DNA from: Muribaculaceae bacterium
GTDB lineage: Bacteria > Bacteroidota > Bacteroidia > Bacteroidales > Muribaculaceae
Length of the DNA: 38,576 nucleotides
Direction: 5' to 3'
Assembly (NCBI GenBank): GCA_017443765.1
Contig: JAFSYB010000137.1
Location: forward strand, 1-38,576
The notes below the pieces were generated by a model that worked only from the letters and a program-made list of their open reading frames with translations, did no database searches and was not told the DNA's origin. Position numbers and translations under genes: made by a program. Of the stretch, positions 14,055 to 21,793 are shown in pieces (positions within the stretch are counted from its first letter, which is position 1; every line of letters starts with the position of its first letter).

Positions 14055-15029
14055 ATGAAATCACTCATTGCAAACCTTGTTGCGCTTTTGGTGGCAGTGC
14101 CTGCCGCGGTGGCGCAAACCACCTCCGAGGCCGACCAGCGTGCCGCCGAGCGCGAGGCTTATGCCCAAGCCAAGCGGCTGAACACCGTTGATGGCTGGGA
14201 AATTTTTATCAACAACTACCCGGAATCGTTCTTCATCGAGCAGGCGCGCAAGTTGCGCGACGCGGCCATCGTGAACAGTTACTGCAACCACGCCACCACG
14301 CTGGAACGGTTGGTGACCTATATCGACGAGGAAAAGGTGCAGGAGCCGCGCATCAGGATGTTTTATGCCAACTTGGTGAACAACCCCACGCACAGTTACC
14401 GATTCGAGCACATGGACGTGGGTTTCAACGGCTGTACAGGCACAGTGCGCGAGCACATCACCTTTGCCAACGGCGGCAAGGCCCGCGACAATGTGTACGT
14501 GTTCAACGAGCAGGGGTTGCTCACCGAGAGCCACGTAACCGGGTCGCGCGGCAACGTGGTGGCCACCACCTATGCCTACGCCTATGACAATCTGCATGGC
14601 TACACGCTGAAGTCCTCCACCCGCAAGGGCGGGGTCACGGTGGACTATGAGCCGTTTTTCAATGCCGACGACAAGCTGGAGATTCTCACCAGCGACGGCA
14701 CGCACAAGCAGAAGTGGGTCTATACCTACAACGACAAGGGCGGCCTGCAGAAACTCGTGGTCACCGATGGCGACCAGCGACGCGTGCTGGTTTACAACGA
14801 TGGCTACATCATTCGCGAGGAGAGAGAGGGCCGGGCATTCCGCTATTATTACGACTACGACAGCGCCACGTTCAAGAAATACCTCATTGGCATCAGCGAG
14901 ATTGAGGACAACGGCCCTGGCCATGAGCGCAAGTTCAACTACAAAATCGACACACACGGCCGCCTCACCAGTGTGGAAATCACCCAGGACGGCAAGCCCG
15001 AAATGACCATCACACGCACCTACGAGTGA
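14055..15029 (+). CDS. Secreted protein of unknown function
   Basis: The 324-residue protein has a signal peptide (MKSLIANLVALLVAVPAAVAQ, cleavage after AVA-Q at about 20). The N-terminal part is helical, with a YAQAKRLNTVDGWEIFINNYP stretch like those in tetratricopeptide-type helper proteins. The rest is beta-rich and holds loosely repeated YD-like strands (YVFNEQGLLTES, YTYNDKGGLQKLV, YYDYDSATFKKY, YKIDTHGRLTSVEI), recalling RHS/YD repeats but not clearly that family. It probably resides in the periplasm or at the surface. It has its own promoter and a long leader with a dispersed repeat. It converges with the neighbouring lipoprotein gene 21 bases away. I do not recognise it further. Confidence 0.7.
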   Translation: MKSLIANLVALLVAVPAAVAQTTSEADQRAAEREAYAQAKRLNTVDGWEIFINNYPESFFIEQARKLRDAAIVNSYCNHATTLERLVTYIDEEKVQEPRIRMFYANLVNNPTHSYRFEHMDVGFNGCTGTVREHITFANGGKARDNVYVFNEQGLLTESHVTGSRGNVVATTYAYAYDNLHGYTLKSSTRKGGVTVDYEPFFNADDKLEILTSDGTHKQKWVYTYNDKGGLQKLVVTDGDQRRVLVYNDGYIIREEREGRAFRYYYDYDSATFKKYLIGISEIEDNGPGHERKFNYKIDTHGRLTSVEITQDGKPEMTITRTYE

Positions 15030-15050
15030 CCGATGCGCTCATTATGTGTG

Positions 15051-16028
15051 TTACTTACCCAATAGCACCCGGTGCATGAATTGGCGCTCATCGGGGTTGT
15101 TGATGGCTTTGAGCACATCAAGCAGCGGCTGGTCGTTTTCGATTTGTCTCAACTCTCGTGTCCATTGGGCCAGAACTGGCACAAGTGGGCTGTCTTGGTG
15201 CCTGTGAAGCCAATGTGCCGTGCTCTGCGGTGCGGCAAGCAGGCGCACGTAGAGCGTTAGCTCGAGGCCGTTGGCTGGGTCGTTGCCAGCCTTGAGGTGC
15301 GCCTCAAAAGCGTCCATCGCCTGCTCGTCCTGAATCGAGTACCAGGTGAGGGCTTCCAGCTGACGGGTGCTGCGGGAGTCGTCGTCCATATCATCGAGTG
15401 CGGCGCGGGCCTCGCGGTGCATGATGTGGCCGCGCTGGTCCACTTCGTAGGTGTCGGTGCCAGTGGCCGCCCACAACTCCTTGTCCTGAATGGTGACCAG
15501 GTGCAACTCGCGGCTCACGGTGAGCAGCCGACCGGCGAAGCTGAGGTGTGCCAGTTCTACCCCCCTGGCACCAAACGAGGTGTAGCGCGTATTCAGGCCT
15601 GCGCAGGTACCCAGGTTCAGGTGGTCGATGGCTTGGCCGCTGCCGTCGTAGGTGAGCAGGTGGAGTGGGGCAGAGTCGCCCAAATATTGGTGAAACAGCA
15701 CAAGAGTTACTTGTTCTTCAAGTGGATACACTCCTATGATTGCGATGGGCTGCAACGAGGTGTCGGCATCGCATAATTCGTCAAGCCCTAAGGCGGTGAT
15801 TTGCTCCATGCCGAGCCAGCGGTTATGGGTGGTTTCCCAATTCTCGCTTTCGGGCAGGTCAAACTCATTGTGGATAATCATCGAGTCGGGGTTGATGCCG
15901 GCTTCCCGCAGAAACAGTGTGCCGTCCTCTTGCGCGGTGCGCCGTGCGGCCTCGGTGCGGTCGTGGCTGCCGCTTGTGCATGCCGACAGGGCCATCAGTG
16001 TCAGGGATAGAATGATTGAAGTTCTCAT
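15051..16028 (-). CDS. Lipoprotein, third member of a tandem paralog family
   Basis: The 325-residue protein has a lipoprotein signal (SLTLMALSACTSGS, lipobox cysteine at about 18), so it should be anchored in a membrane. After FLREAGINPDSM it follows the same plan as the next two genes upstream: a segment with YPLEEQVTLVLFHQYLGDSA, then YDGSGQAIDHLNLGTC, a beta-rich middle and a helical C-terminal third. It is the most diverged of the three. The start at 16028 is directly before the signal peptide; a longer in-frame start only adds unlikely residues. It lies 13 bases after its upstream neighbour and is probably cotranscribed with it. No function is known to me. Confidence 0.7.
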   Translation of the reverse strand: MRTSIILSLTLMALSACTSGSHDRTEAARRTAQEDGTLFLREAGINPDSMIIHNEFDLPESENWETTHNRWLGMEQITALGLDELCDADTSLQPIAIIGVYPLEEQVTLVLFHQYLGDSAPLHLLTYDGSGQAIDHLNLGTCAGLNTRYTSFGARGVELAHLSFAGRLLTVSRELHLVTIQDKELWAATGTDTYEVDQRGHIMHREARAALDDMDDDSRSTRQLEALTWYSIQDEQAMDAFEAHLKAGNDPANGLELTLYVRLLAAPQSTAHWLHRHQDSPLVPVLAQWTRELRQIENDQPLLDVLKAINNPDERQFMHRVLLGK

Positions 16029-16041
16029 TGATTGGTTAGGG

Positions 16042-17076
16042 TTATTGCTGCACGTTGGCAAGCAGTTGCTGGATATAATGTTTCACGTTTGGGTCGGCGA
16101 TGTGACGGGCGTGCCGCTCGGCCATGTCGAGGCTCGTGAACCCGCTGGCAAGGTTGCCGAGCAGCAGCGGGGTGAGGTGGTTGTCGTCGTGGTCGCGGTG
16201 GACGTACATCCACTGGAAAAACTCCTGCGGTTTCTCGTCGAAGAATTGCCATATCAGGAGGCGGATGCGGTAAACGTCATCGCTCGCATAGTCTGGGTCG
16301 CTCAGCTCTTTGTTCATCTCATTTTGCATCGCGTCGTTTGCCGCGAGCTGGTTGAGCCGGCTGAGCCGGGTGGTGTCGCTCAACGGCAACCAATTCATTT
16401 GGTTGATTTCTTCCAGGCGGTAGTGCTGGGCGAACACGTGGCCGGTGTCGTGCGTGGTGATTTCGGACAGGTGCAGGTGTCCGGCAGTGTCAACCTGGTA
16501 GTGGAAGCGGGTTATGCGCTGTCCCACCACATGGGGATTGAGGGAGTTGCCGTCGGTCCATGTGCAGCAATGGTCGGTGCGCTCGATGACGAAATTGCCC
16601 CCGCCTTCAGCAACCAGTGCCGTGTTCCAGCGCACATCGGCCTCGCTCTCGGGGTCGTCGTCGATGCTGAGCATGGTCATGTCGCGCCAGTAGCCCATGT
16701 CAAGGTAGTCGGTGAGCCGCCCCTGCCAGTCATAGACGGCCAGTTCGTTTCGGGCACCGTCGCCAAACTCCTGCGAGAACACCACGATGGTGTGCTGCCG
16801 CGTGACGGGGTACACGGCCGCAATGCTGCGGCCGCCCTCGGCCTCGTCGGCCTCGATAGCTTCCTGCCAGTGCACGGCATCGTCGAGCAAGGCAATCACC
16901 TGCCGGCCGTCGAGTGCAACAAATGGCGTGTACTCGTCGATGGCGAACCGGCCGCCGTCGAGAGGCACGTGGGTCACCAGGCTGGTATCGATGCCAAGTT
17001 GAAGCAGAAATCCTGCATCAGCACGCACCAGCACAACCATCAGCAGAGAGCAAATAAAGAAAACGCACCGTTTCAT
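16042..17076 (-). CDS. Secreted protein, second member of the tandem paralog family
   Basis: The 344-residue protein has a signal peptide (MKRCVFFICSLLMVVLVRADA). Unlike its two paralogs it has no lipobox cysteine at the cleavage site, so it is predicted to be soluble in the periplasm or exported. Shared features are FLLQLGIDTSLV, DGRQVIALLDD, VVFSQEFGDGARNELAVYD and YDWQGRLTDYLDMGYW, which line up with those of the 17359 product. The C-terminal third is helical (IRLLIWQFFDEKPQEFFQWM). A hairpin-bearing repeat element of about 210 bp separates it from the upstream paralog and may uncouple their transcription. The function is unknown. Confidence 0.7.
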   Translation of the reverse strand: MKRCVFFICSLLMVVLVRADAGFLLQLGIDTSLVTHVPLDGGRFAIDEYTPFVALDGRQVIALLDDAVHWQEAIEADEAEGGRSIAAVYPVTRQHTIVVFSQEFGDGARNELAVYDWQGRLTDYLDMGYWRDMTMLSIDDDPESEADVRWNTALVAEGGGNFVIERTDHCCTWTDGNSLNPHVVGQRITRFHYQVDTAGHLHLSEITTHDTGHVFAQHYRLEEINQMNWLPLSDTTRLSRLNQLAANDAMQNEMNKELSDPDYASDDVYRIRLLIWQFFDEKPQEFFQWMYVHRDHDDNHLTPLLLGNLASGFTSLDMAERHARHIADPNVKHYIQQLLANVQQ

Positions 17077-17159
17077 TTGATAAATCAGCTAAGTGGGTTA
17101 ACTCAGAATAGTAACAAACCTTTTGGTAAAGCAATTATATACTTGTTGTCCCCAAAGTA

Positions 17160-17243
17160 GACCTTGAAGAGGTCAATCGGGTCGAAGACCCGATTTTGTG
17201 TTAAAGACCATGCAAGTGCATCGAAGATGCACGCAGCTTGGTC
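17160..17243. repeat. Cluster C of triloop hairpins
   Basis: Hairpins here have the loop GAA on the plus strand (TTC on the minus strand). They are gacctt-GAA-gaggtc at 17160-17174, atcgggtc-GAA-gacccgat at 17176-17194 and gtgcatc-GAA-gatgcac at 17216-17232, with a weaker gtc-GAA-gac near 17267. Stems of 6-8 bp differ in sequence while loop and closing bases stay the same. The cluster is in the opposite orientation to clusters A and B. Confidence 0.65.
17199..17243 (+). repeat. Dispersed 45-bp repeat, copy 2
   Basis: It matches the reverse complement of 131-175 at 42 of 45 positions and includes the gtgcatc-GAA-gatgcac hairpin. It is part of the element between the two paralogous secreted-protein genes. 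Confidence 0.8.
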
Positions 17244-17358
17244 CAAATCTGTAGCATAGGAGGTGCGTCGAAGACGAACTTCATTGAATCGGGACAACAA
17301 GTATATAGTTCCTTTTGGTAATGCCATTGCGCATCATAAAACTGCATTATGGATTCCC

Positions 17359-18432
17359 TCACCCTACGGCACCATCGGGTCCCCACTGCGCGGTGAGGCG
17401 CTCGAGCCAGGTTCGCTCCTCGCCGGCGGGCAGCTTTTGCAATTCCTGGGTCATGCGGTACTTGGGAATCCAGCCCGAGGCAAACACACTCTTGAGCAGT
17501 TCTATCACCTGGGTGCTGCTGCGGTGACCGGCCAGCCAGTGCAGCACGGCAGTGCCGTTCTGCTCAAAGGTGCCCTGCATCACGCCTTGCAGGCGGTAGG
17601 TGGCCATGCCGTCGGGGTTGGCCAGGTCGCTGCGCACGTCGGCGCGCTGCATCAGTGCGGCCAGCTGGTCGAGCCGCGAGGGGTCGCTGGCAGGGAGGTA
17701 ATTCAAGTCGCTGATGGCATCGAGCATCAGCGCGAGGGCATTCACGGGGCCTTTCTGCTCGATGTGGACGTTCTGCTGGCGGAACTTCCCGTCGTCGGTG
17801 ATGGTGTAGCTGTAGTCCTTGAGCAGTTCCCAGTGGATGTTGTCAAAGGCTATCGTGCCATCGTCGGTGATGAAGAAGTCGCTCAGTGCGAAGTCGCGCC
17901 TGAGGGTGAACTCCGGCTTTTGCGCGTTGAACTCGCAGCTGGCCAGCTCGTGGTAGGCTGTGCCGCGTGTGAAGTCGTCATTGCTTTCATTGGGCTGGCA
18001 GCTGTTCCAGGAACCCGTGTCGAGGAAGTCGGTGAGGCGGCCATTGTGGTCGTAGATGGCCATCTCGCGTCCTGAACCGTCGCCGTACTCGATGTGGAAG
18101 AGCAGCAGCATGCGGTCACCGGCCACCGGGTGCGCACCTGCAATGTAGAACATGCCCTCCATATCACCATCGTCGTTATTGGGTGTGTCGAAGTGGTAGA
18201 TGTCGTTGAGCAATGCCCGGGTCTGGTCGTTGGTGAGTGCGACCAGTTCATCGCCGTAGGCAAATTCCACCTTGCTGCCTAGCGTGGGGATTTTGTGCAC
18301 GTCCACGCCCAGTTGGGTCAGGAACGTGTAGCTGTTTGTGGAGCCCTCGCCAGCTTGACTTGCGCTGCAGGTGGCGGTGCCGCAGCCTGCCAGCAGCATG
18401 GCCACGAACAAGAGAATGGTGATTTGTTTCAT
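17359..18432 (-). CDS. Lipoprotein, first member of the tandem paralog family
   Basis: The 357-residue protein has a clear lipoprotein signal (MKQITILLFVAMLLAGCGTA, lipobox LAGC). It shares FLTQLGVDVHKIP, QTRALLNDI, LLFHIEYGDGSGREMAIYD and YDHNGRLTDFLDTGSW with the next two genes downstream. The YD.xGRLTD strand resembles an RHS/YD repeat unit but occurs once only. The C-terminal third is helical and ends in a tract rich in charged residues. The gene is 27 bases from the LRR lipoprotein gene, so it may belong to the same transcript. Location at the outer membrane is inferred from the lipobox; the role is unknown. Confidence 0.72.
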   Translation of the reverse strand: MKQITILLFVAMLLAGCGTATCSASQAGEGSTNSYTFLTQLGVDVHKIPTLGSKVEFAYGDELVALTNDQTRALLNDIYHFDTPNNDDGDMEGMFYIAGAHPVAGDRMLLLFHIEYGDGSGREMAIYDHNGRLTDFLDTGSWNSCQPNESNDDFTRGTAYHELASCEFNAQKPEFTLRRDFALSDFFITDDGTIAFDNIHWELLKDYSYTITDDGKFRQQNVHIEQKGPVNALALMLDAISDLNYLPASDPSRLDQLAALMQRADVRSDLANPDGMATYRLQGVMQGTFEQNGTAVLHWLAGHRSSTQVIELLKSVFASGWIPKYRMTQELQKLPAGEERTWLERLTAQWGPDGAVG

Positions 18433-18459
18433 ATCGGGTGAACTAATTTCGAGTTTTTA

Positions 18460-19767
18460 TTATTTCCCATCCTCGGTTTTAAGCTTTTCGTAGGGCGTAT
18501 TGTGAAAAGCCAACCCATCGAGATAGGCGATGGAATCGGGCAAGATGACTGTGGTCAGGCTGGTGCAGTCGGCAAAGGCGTATTGTGATATGCTTCCCAC
18601 TGATTCCGGAATGGTGATGCTCGTCAAGCTAGTGCAGCCAGCAAACGCCAATAAGCTGATGCTGGTCACGGAGTTGGGAATCTTGATGTTTGTTAAGCTT
18701 TCGCAGTTTTGGAACGCTCCTTTGCTGATCCTGGTCACTGAATGGCCGATGGTGACCGATGTCAGCTTCCTGCAGTCGTAGAAGGCGAATTTTCCGATTT
18801 CATCGACGGAATCACCGATGACGGTCGATGTCAGTGCTCGACAGTTCTGGAATGCACATTGGTCGAGATCTTTGACGGAGTTGGGAATGGTGACACTGGT
18901 CAAACTTGTGCAGTCGTAGAACGCCGACATACCGATTTTCCTCAAGGAATTGGGGAAGTTGATGCTCTCCAAATTCTGGCAGTCAAAGAACGCCGCCTCT
19001 CCGATTCTGGTGACCGAGTTGGGGAGGGTGACGCTCGTCAAATCCGGGCAGGCATAGAACGCATAATTGTCGATATTGGTGACCGAGTCAGGGATGACGA
19101 CCTCCGTCAAGCCCGGGCAGTGATCAAAGGCATGGCGGCCGATTTCGGTGACGGAGCTGGGGATGGATGTTCTGCTGCAACCGATGACCAGCGTATTCAA
19201 TGCGGTGTTGATGACGGCGTTGCACTGTTCACGGGAGTCGTATACGGGGTTGCCTGGTTCGACGTGAATCAACGTCAAGTGCTCGCAGTTGCTGAACGCA
19301 CATGTGCCGATGTTGGTAACCGAGTTGGGGATGATGACTTTGATCAGTTGGCTGCACTCGCGGAACGCTTCACTACCGATGGCGGTCACGGAAGGGGGAA
19401 TGGTTACCATGGTCAGACTGCGGCAGTAGCGGAACGCACAACTACCGATTTCGGTGACGGTGTTGGGGATAATGACTGAAGTCAACCTGTGGCAGTCCTC
19501 GAAAGCAAAATGCTTGATAGACGTGACGGGGTAAGTCTTACCTCGATGGGTCACTTTTTCGGGTATGGTCAGTGCACCGCTCAACGACAGGTGGTTGGCG
19601 GAGGAAACCACAGTCACGCTGGAGCCATCGCTGTTGATGCGGTAGCGTACCCCGTTGGCCGTGAATTCATTGGCGGCACCGGCACCGGTGCCACATGCGG
19701 CGAACAGCTCCAGCATGCCAATGAGCAATGCGAGGAGGCAAAGCGTGTTTTTCAGTGTCTTTTTCAT
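18460..19767 (-). CDS. BspA-like leucine-rich-repeat lipoprotein
   Basis: The 435-residue protein has a lipoprotein signal (lipobox FAAC at about 25) and about thirteen LRR_5 (BspA/TpLRR) repeats of 23-24 residues. The repeats have the form LTSVTIPNSVTxIGxxAFxxC, as in LTSVIIPNTVTEIGSCAF and LTSITIPESVGSISQYAF. The fourth unit is interrupted by a longer insert (about GNPVYDSREQCNAV). Such proteins are usually surface-exposed and can mediate binding to host or bacterial ligands; the ligand here is unknown. The start at 19767 was chosen because it opens a clean signal peptide (MKKTLKNTLCLLALLIGM); upstream in-frame sequence is not protein-like. The repeats could vary in number between strains by recombination. 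Confidence 0.88.
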   Translation of the reverse strand: MKKTLKNTLCLLALLIGMLELFAACGTGAGAANEFTANGVRYRINSDGSSVTVVSSANHLSLSGALTIPEKVTHRGKTYPVTSIKHFAFEDCHRLTSVIIPNTVTEIGSCAFRYCRSLTMVTIPPSVTAIGSEAFRECSQLIKVIIPNSVTNIGTCAFSNCEHLTLIHVEPGNPVYDSREQCNAVINTALNTLVIGCSRTSIPSSVTEIGRHAFDHCPGLTEVVIPDSVTNIDNYAFYACPDLTSVTLPNSVTRIGEAAFFDCQNLESINFPNSLRKIGMSAFYDCTSLTSVTIPNSVKDLDQCAFQNCRALTSTVIGDSVDEIGKFAFYDCRKLTSVTIGHSVTRISKGAFQNCESLTNIKIPNSVTSISLLAFAGCTSLTSITIPESVGSISQYAFADCTSLTTVILPDSIAYLDGLAFHNTPYEKLKTEDGK

Positions 19768-19896
19768 TTTTGTGATGTATTTAGGTTGGTTCGATAAATT
19801 GCAAAATGAGATAAATGGTTTTGGGGGTCTTGGGTTGTCTGCTGGCATGTTTTTTCTCAATTACTTGAGCTTTCGCCCGCTATTGCTTCGCACGGC

Positions 19897-21708
19897 TCAG
19901 TGCGGGGTGTTCATGATTTGGTCCAATCGTTTCAGGTCGTAGAAATTGGTGAAGTCGGGCACGGTTTTGGTGACTGAGGTGCCGGGGATGGTGTAGGAAT
20001 GCCCCGGTTCGAGGGCAATGGGCACATCGGGTTCAATTCCATCATCGATAATCTGCCCTGCGGCGTTGATGAGCCGCATTCGGTGCGACGAGATTTGGTA
20101 GGTGTAGCCGTCGGCCGTCTGCATCATCTGCACAGCGCATGCACCGCCTCCCGAGCGTTCACCGATGATGAGCACGCCGGCATCTTTCATCGCCGAGGGG
20201 AAGAGGTTTCCGCAAGAGAAACTCGAGCTGCTCGTGAGCACGGCGAAGTCAAAATGGTAGGTCACCTCGGCATCGCGTGCGTCAAAGGCTCCATCGCGGT
20301 TGCGGTCTACATCGTAGTGTACAGTCATGCGCTGATGGGTGAGCGTGTTCTCGTATGAGATGTAGTTGCGTCCGGTGGTAAGCGAGAGCAAGAGAGCCAC
20401 GATGTCGGCCGAGCCACCGGTGTTGTTGCTCACATCGATGATGAAGTGCTGTACTTCGGGGTCAGCTTCGGCGCGGTCGATGGCATCGAGAAACACCGCC
20501 ACTTGGTCGATACCTTCGCTGCCTGTAGGCAAAAAAGAGTCGAACTCGCACACAGCGGTGTTGCCGTACTTGAGATAGGTGACCCCTTTGCCGTAGATGG
20601 AATTGCGCTGATCACGGTGCGAGTACAAGTTGGCAAAATATTGCATACGACTGTCATAGAAGGCATTGTAGACATCGGTTTGGGTGTTGAAAATGTCTTT
20701 CTGACGGTTGAATTCTGCAGTATAGGCGTTGAGGAATGTTTTTTTGTCGCTGAGTCCAAAACGTGTCACGTCGAGGTAACTGTGTCCGCCATCGTAAATG
20801 AAAGCGTGGAGCAGGGTCATTCCAGCAAGGTACTCATAGGTGTTGGTCGAACGCAGCAGTCGCTTCACTTGCTCGCCAGGAGTGCCCTGCGCAGTGAGGG
20901 CGGCGTCGAGACCCATAGTGCGCATGGATGCATCAAGCACTGCTCGTCCGGGGTAGCCATAGTAGTGGTCAAGCGTGAAGCACAGGTTGTGATAGGCAAA
21001 CTCGGCCATGGTCTCGCTGCGTGTGTCCTTTAACAGTGGCTCGAAATAATCGCTGACGAGTTCTTCAGGCGATGCTGTCAACACGCTGGTGATGACAACC
21101 ACCTGTATGCCGTTGTAGCAAGCACGATGATACTGCAAGTCGCTGTAGAGGTCGCTCAACGTGGATAACGGTGCGTAAACGCTCGTGCCGTCGCCACGCA
21201 GGTCGATGCCGTAGGGCGCGTAATCAAGGCACAGCGTCTGTGCCGTGGTGGTCAACGAGCCGAAACGCACATAGGGCGTGACATTGTCGAAATAGGTGTT
21301 TGGCATACCAGGCTGCGCCATGCTGCTCATCATGTTGGTGAATGCCAGGTAGTCGCTGCTGGTGAGCGTCTCATTGTGTGTGTCCACCACCGCCGAACCG
21401 GTGCCGGTGTTTACGGTGTAGAGACCGTCGTGGCCGCGGTTCACCGTGGCGGTGCTCCCCGGGAGCATCATCTTGTGGAAATCGGTCAGCGACACATAGG
21501 CCACATCGGGCAGGTCGGCATAGAAGCGCAGTGTCACTGTCCCTGCATCGGCACCGCCACGGTTGACGGGAGTCTGTTTCTCGATGTAGGCGATGCGGTC
21601 GTTGGCATCGAGTTCAACCTCGTTCGTGGGTTCATCGGGGGCGTTGTCGTGGCACGATGCAGCCAAAAACAGCATGGCCAAAAGCAGGAGATGGAGTTTC
21701 TGTCTCAT
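19897..21708 (-). CDS. S41-family peptidase, lipoprotein
   Basis: The 603-residue protein has a lipoprotein signal (MRQKLHLLLLAMLFLAASC). It resembles S41 (C-terminal processing type) peptidases. The catalytic region shows IIDVSNNTGGSADIVALLL, the nucleophile segment TSSSSFSCGNLFPSAMKD and GERSGGGACAV, followed by DDGIEPDVPI, typical of the family's C-terminal end. The lysine expected four residues after the serine region is not obvious, so the enzyme may use a serine/acid variant as other Bacteroidales members seem to do. Residues before about 330 have no recognised domain. ATG 21708 opens the signal peptide; longer starts read into spacer. The substrate is unknown, and a role at the cell envelope is inferred. 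Confidence 0.8.
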   Translation of the reverse strand: MRQKLHLLLLAMLFLAASCHDNAPDEPTNEVELDANDRIAYIEKQTPVNRGGADAGTVTLRFYADLPDVAYVSLTDFHKMMLPGSTATVNRGHDGLYTVNTGTGSAVVDTHNETLTSSDYLAFTNMMSSMAQPGMPNTYFDNVTPYVRFGSLTTTAQTLCLDYAPYGIDLRGDGTSVYAPLSTLSDLYSDLQYHRACYNGIQVVVITSVLTASPEELVSDYFEPLLKDTRSETMAEFAYHNLCFTLDHYYGYPGRAVLDASMRTMGLDAALTAQGTPGEQVKRLLRSTNTYEYLAGMTLLHAFIYDGGHSYLDVTRFGLSDKKTFLNAYTAEFNRQKDIFNTQTDVYNAFYDSRMQYFANLYSHRDQRNSIYGKGVTYLKYGNTAVCEFDSFLPTGSEGIDQVAVFLDAIDRAEADPEVQHFIIDVSNNTGGSADIVALLLSLTTGRNYISYENTLTHQRMTVHYDVDRNRDGAFDARDAEVTYHFDFAVLTSSSSFSCGNLFPSAMKDAGVLIIGERSGGGACAVQMMQTADGYTYQISSHRMRLINAAGQIIDDGIEPDVPIALEPGHSYTIPGTSVTKTVPDFTNFYDLKRLDQIMNTPH

Positions 21709-21777
21709 TGGCTTATTGTGTTGGGTTTTTAAATAACGGTGACATGAAAGAGGATGTTGCATGGTTTCCTCCACCAG

Positions 21778-21793
21778 ACAACATACTTGTTGT
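21778..21793. terminator. Small hairpin after pgi
   Basis: acaaca-tact-tgttgt forms a perfect 6-bp stem directly after the pgi stop codon on the minus strand. There is no T tract, so termination here is doubtful. Confidence 0.25.

Larger units (their letters stand above)
17119..17328. mobile_element. Small repeat element with inverted ends (MITE-like)
   Basis: A 17-bp inverted repeat (tatatacttgttgtccc at 17136-17152, its complement at 17291-17307) encloses four triloop hairpins. Just outside, ccttttggtaaagcaatt (17119-17136) recurs as ccttttggtaatgccatt (17311-17328), 16 of 18 identical. It carries no gene; its frames give only repeat-derived peptides. The layout is that of a non-autonomous element inserted between two paralogs. 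Movement is inferred, and the imperfect flanking repeats are longer than most target duplications. Confidence 0.55.

Noticed and set aside
15736..17160. 474-codon plus-strand frame opposite the two secreted paralogs
   Set aside because: The minus-strand products have signal peptides and shared motifs; this frame has neither and runs across their intergenic gap.
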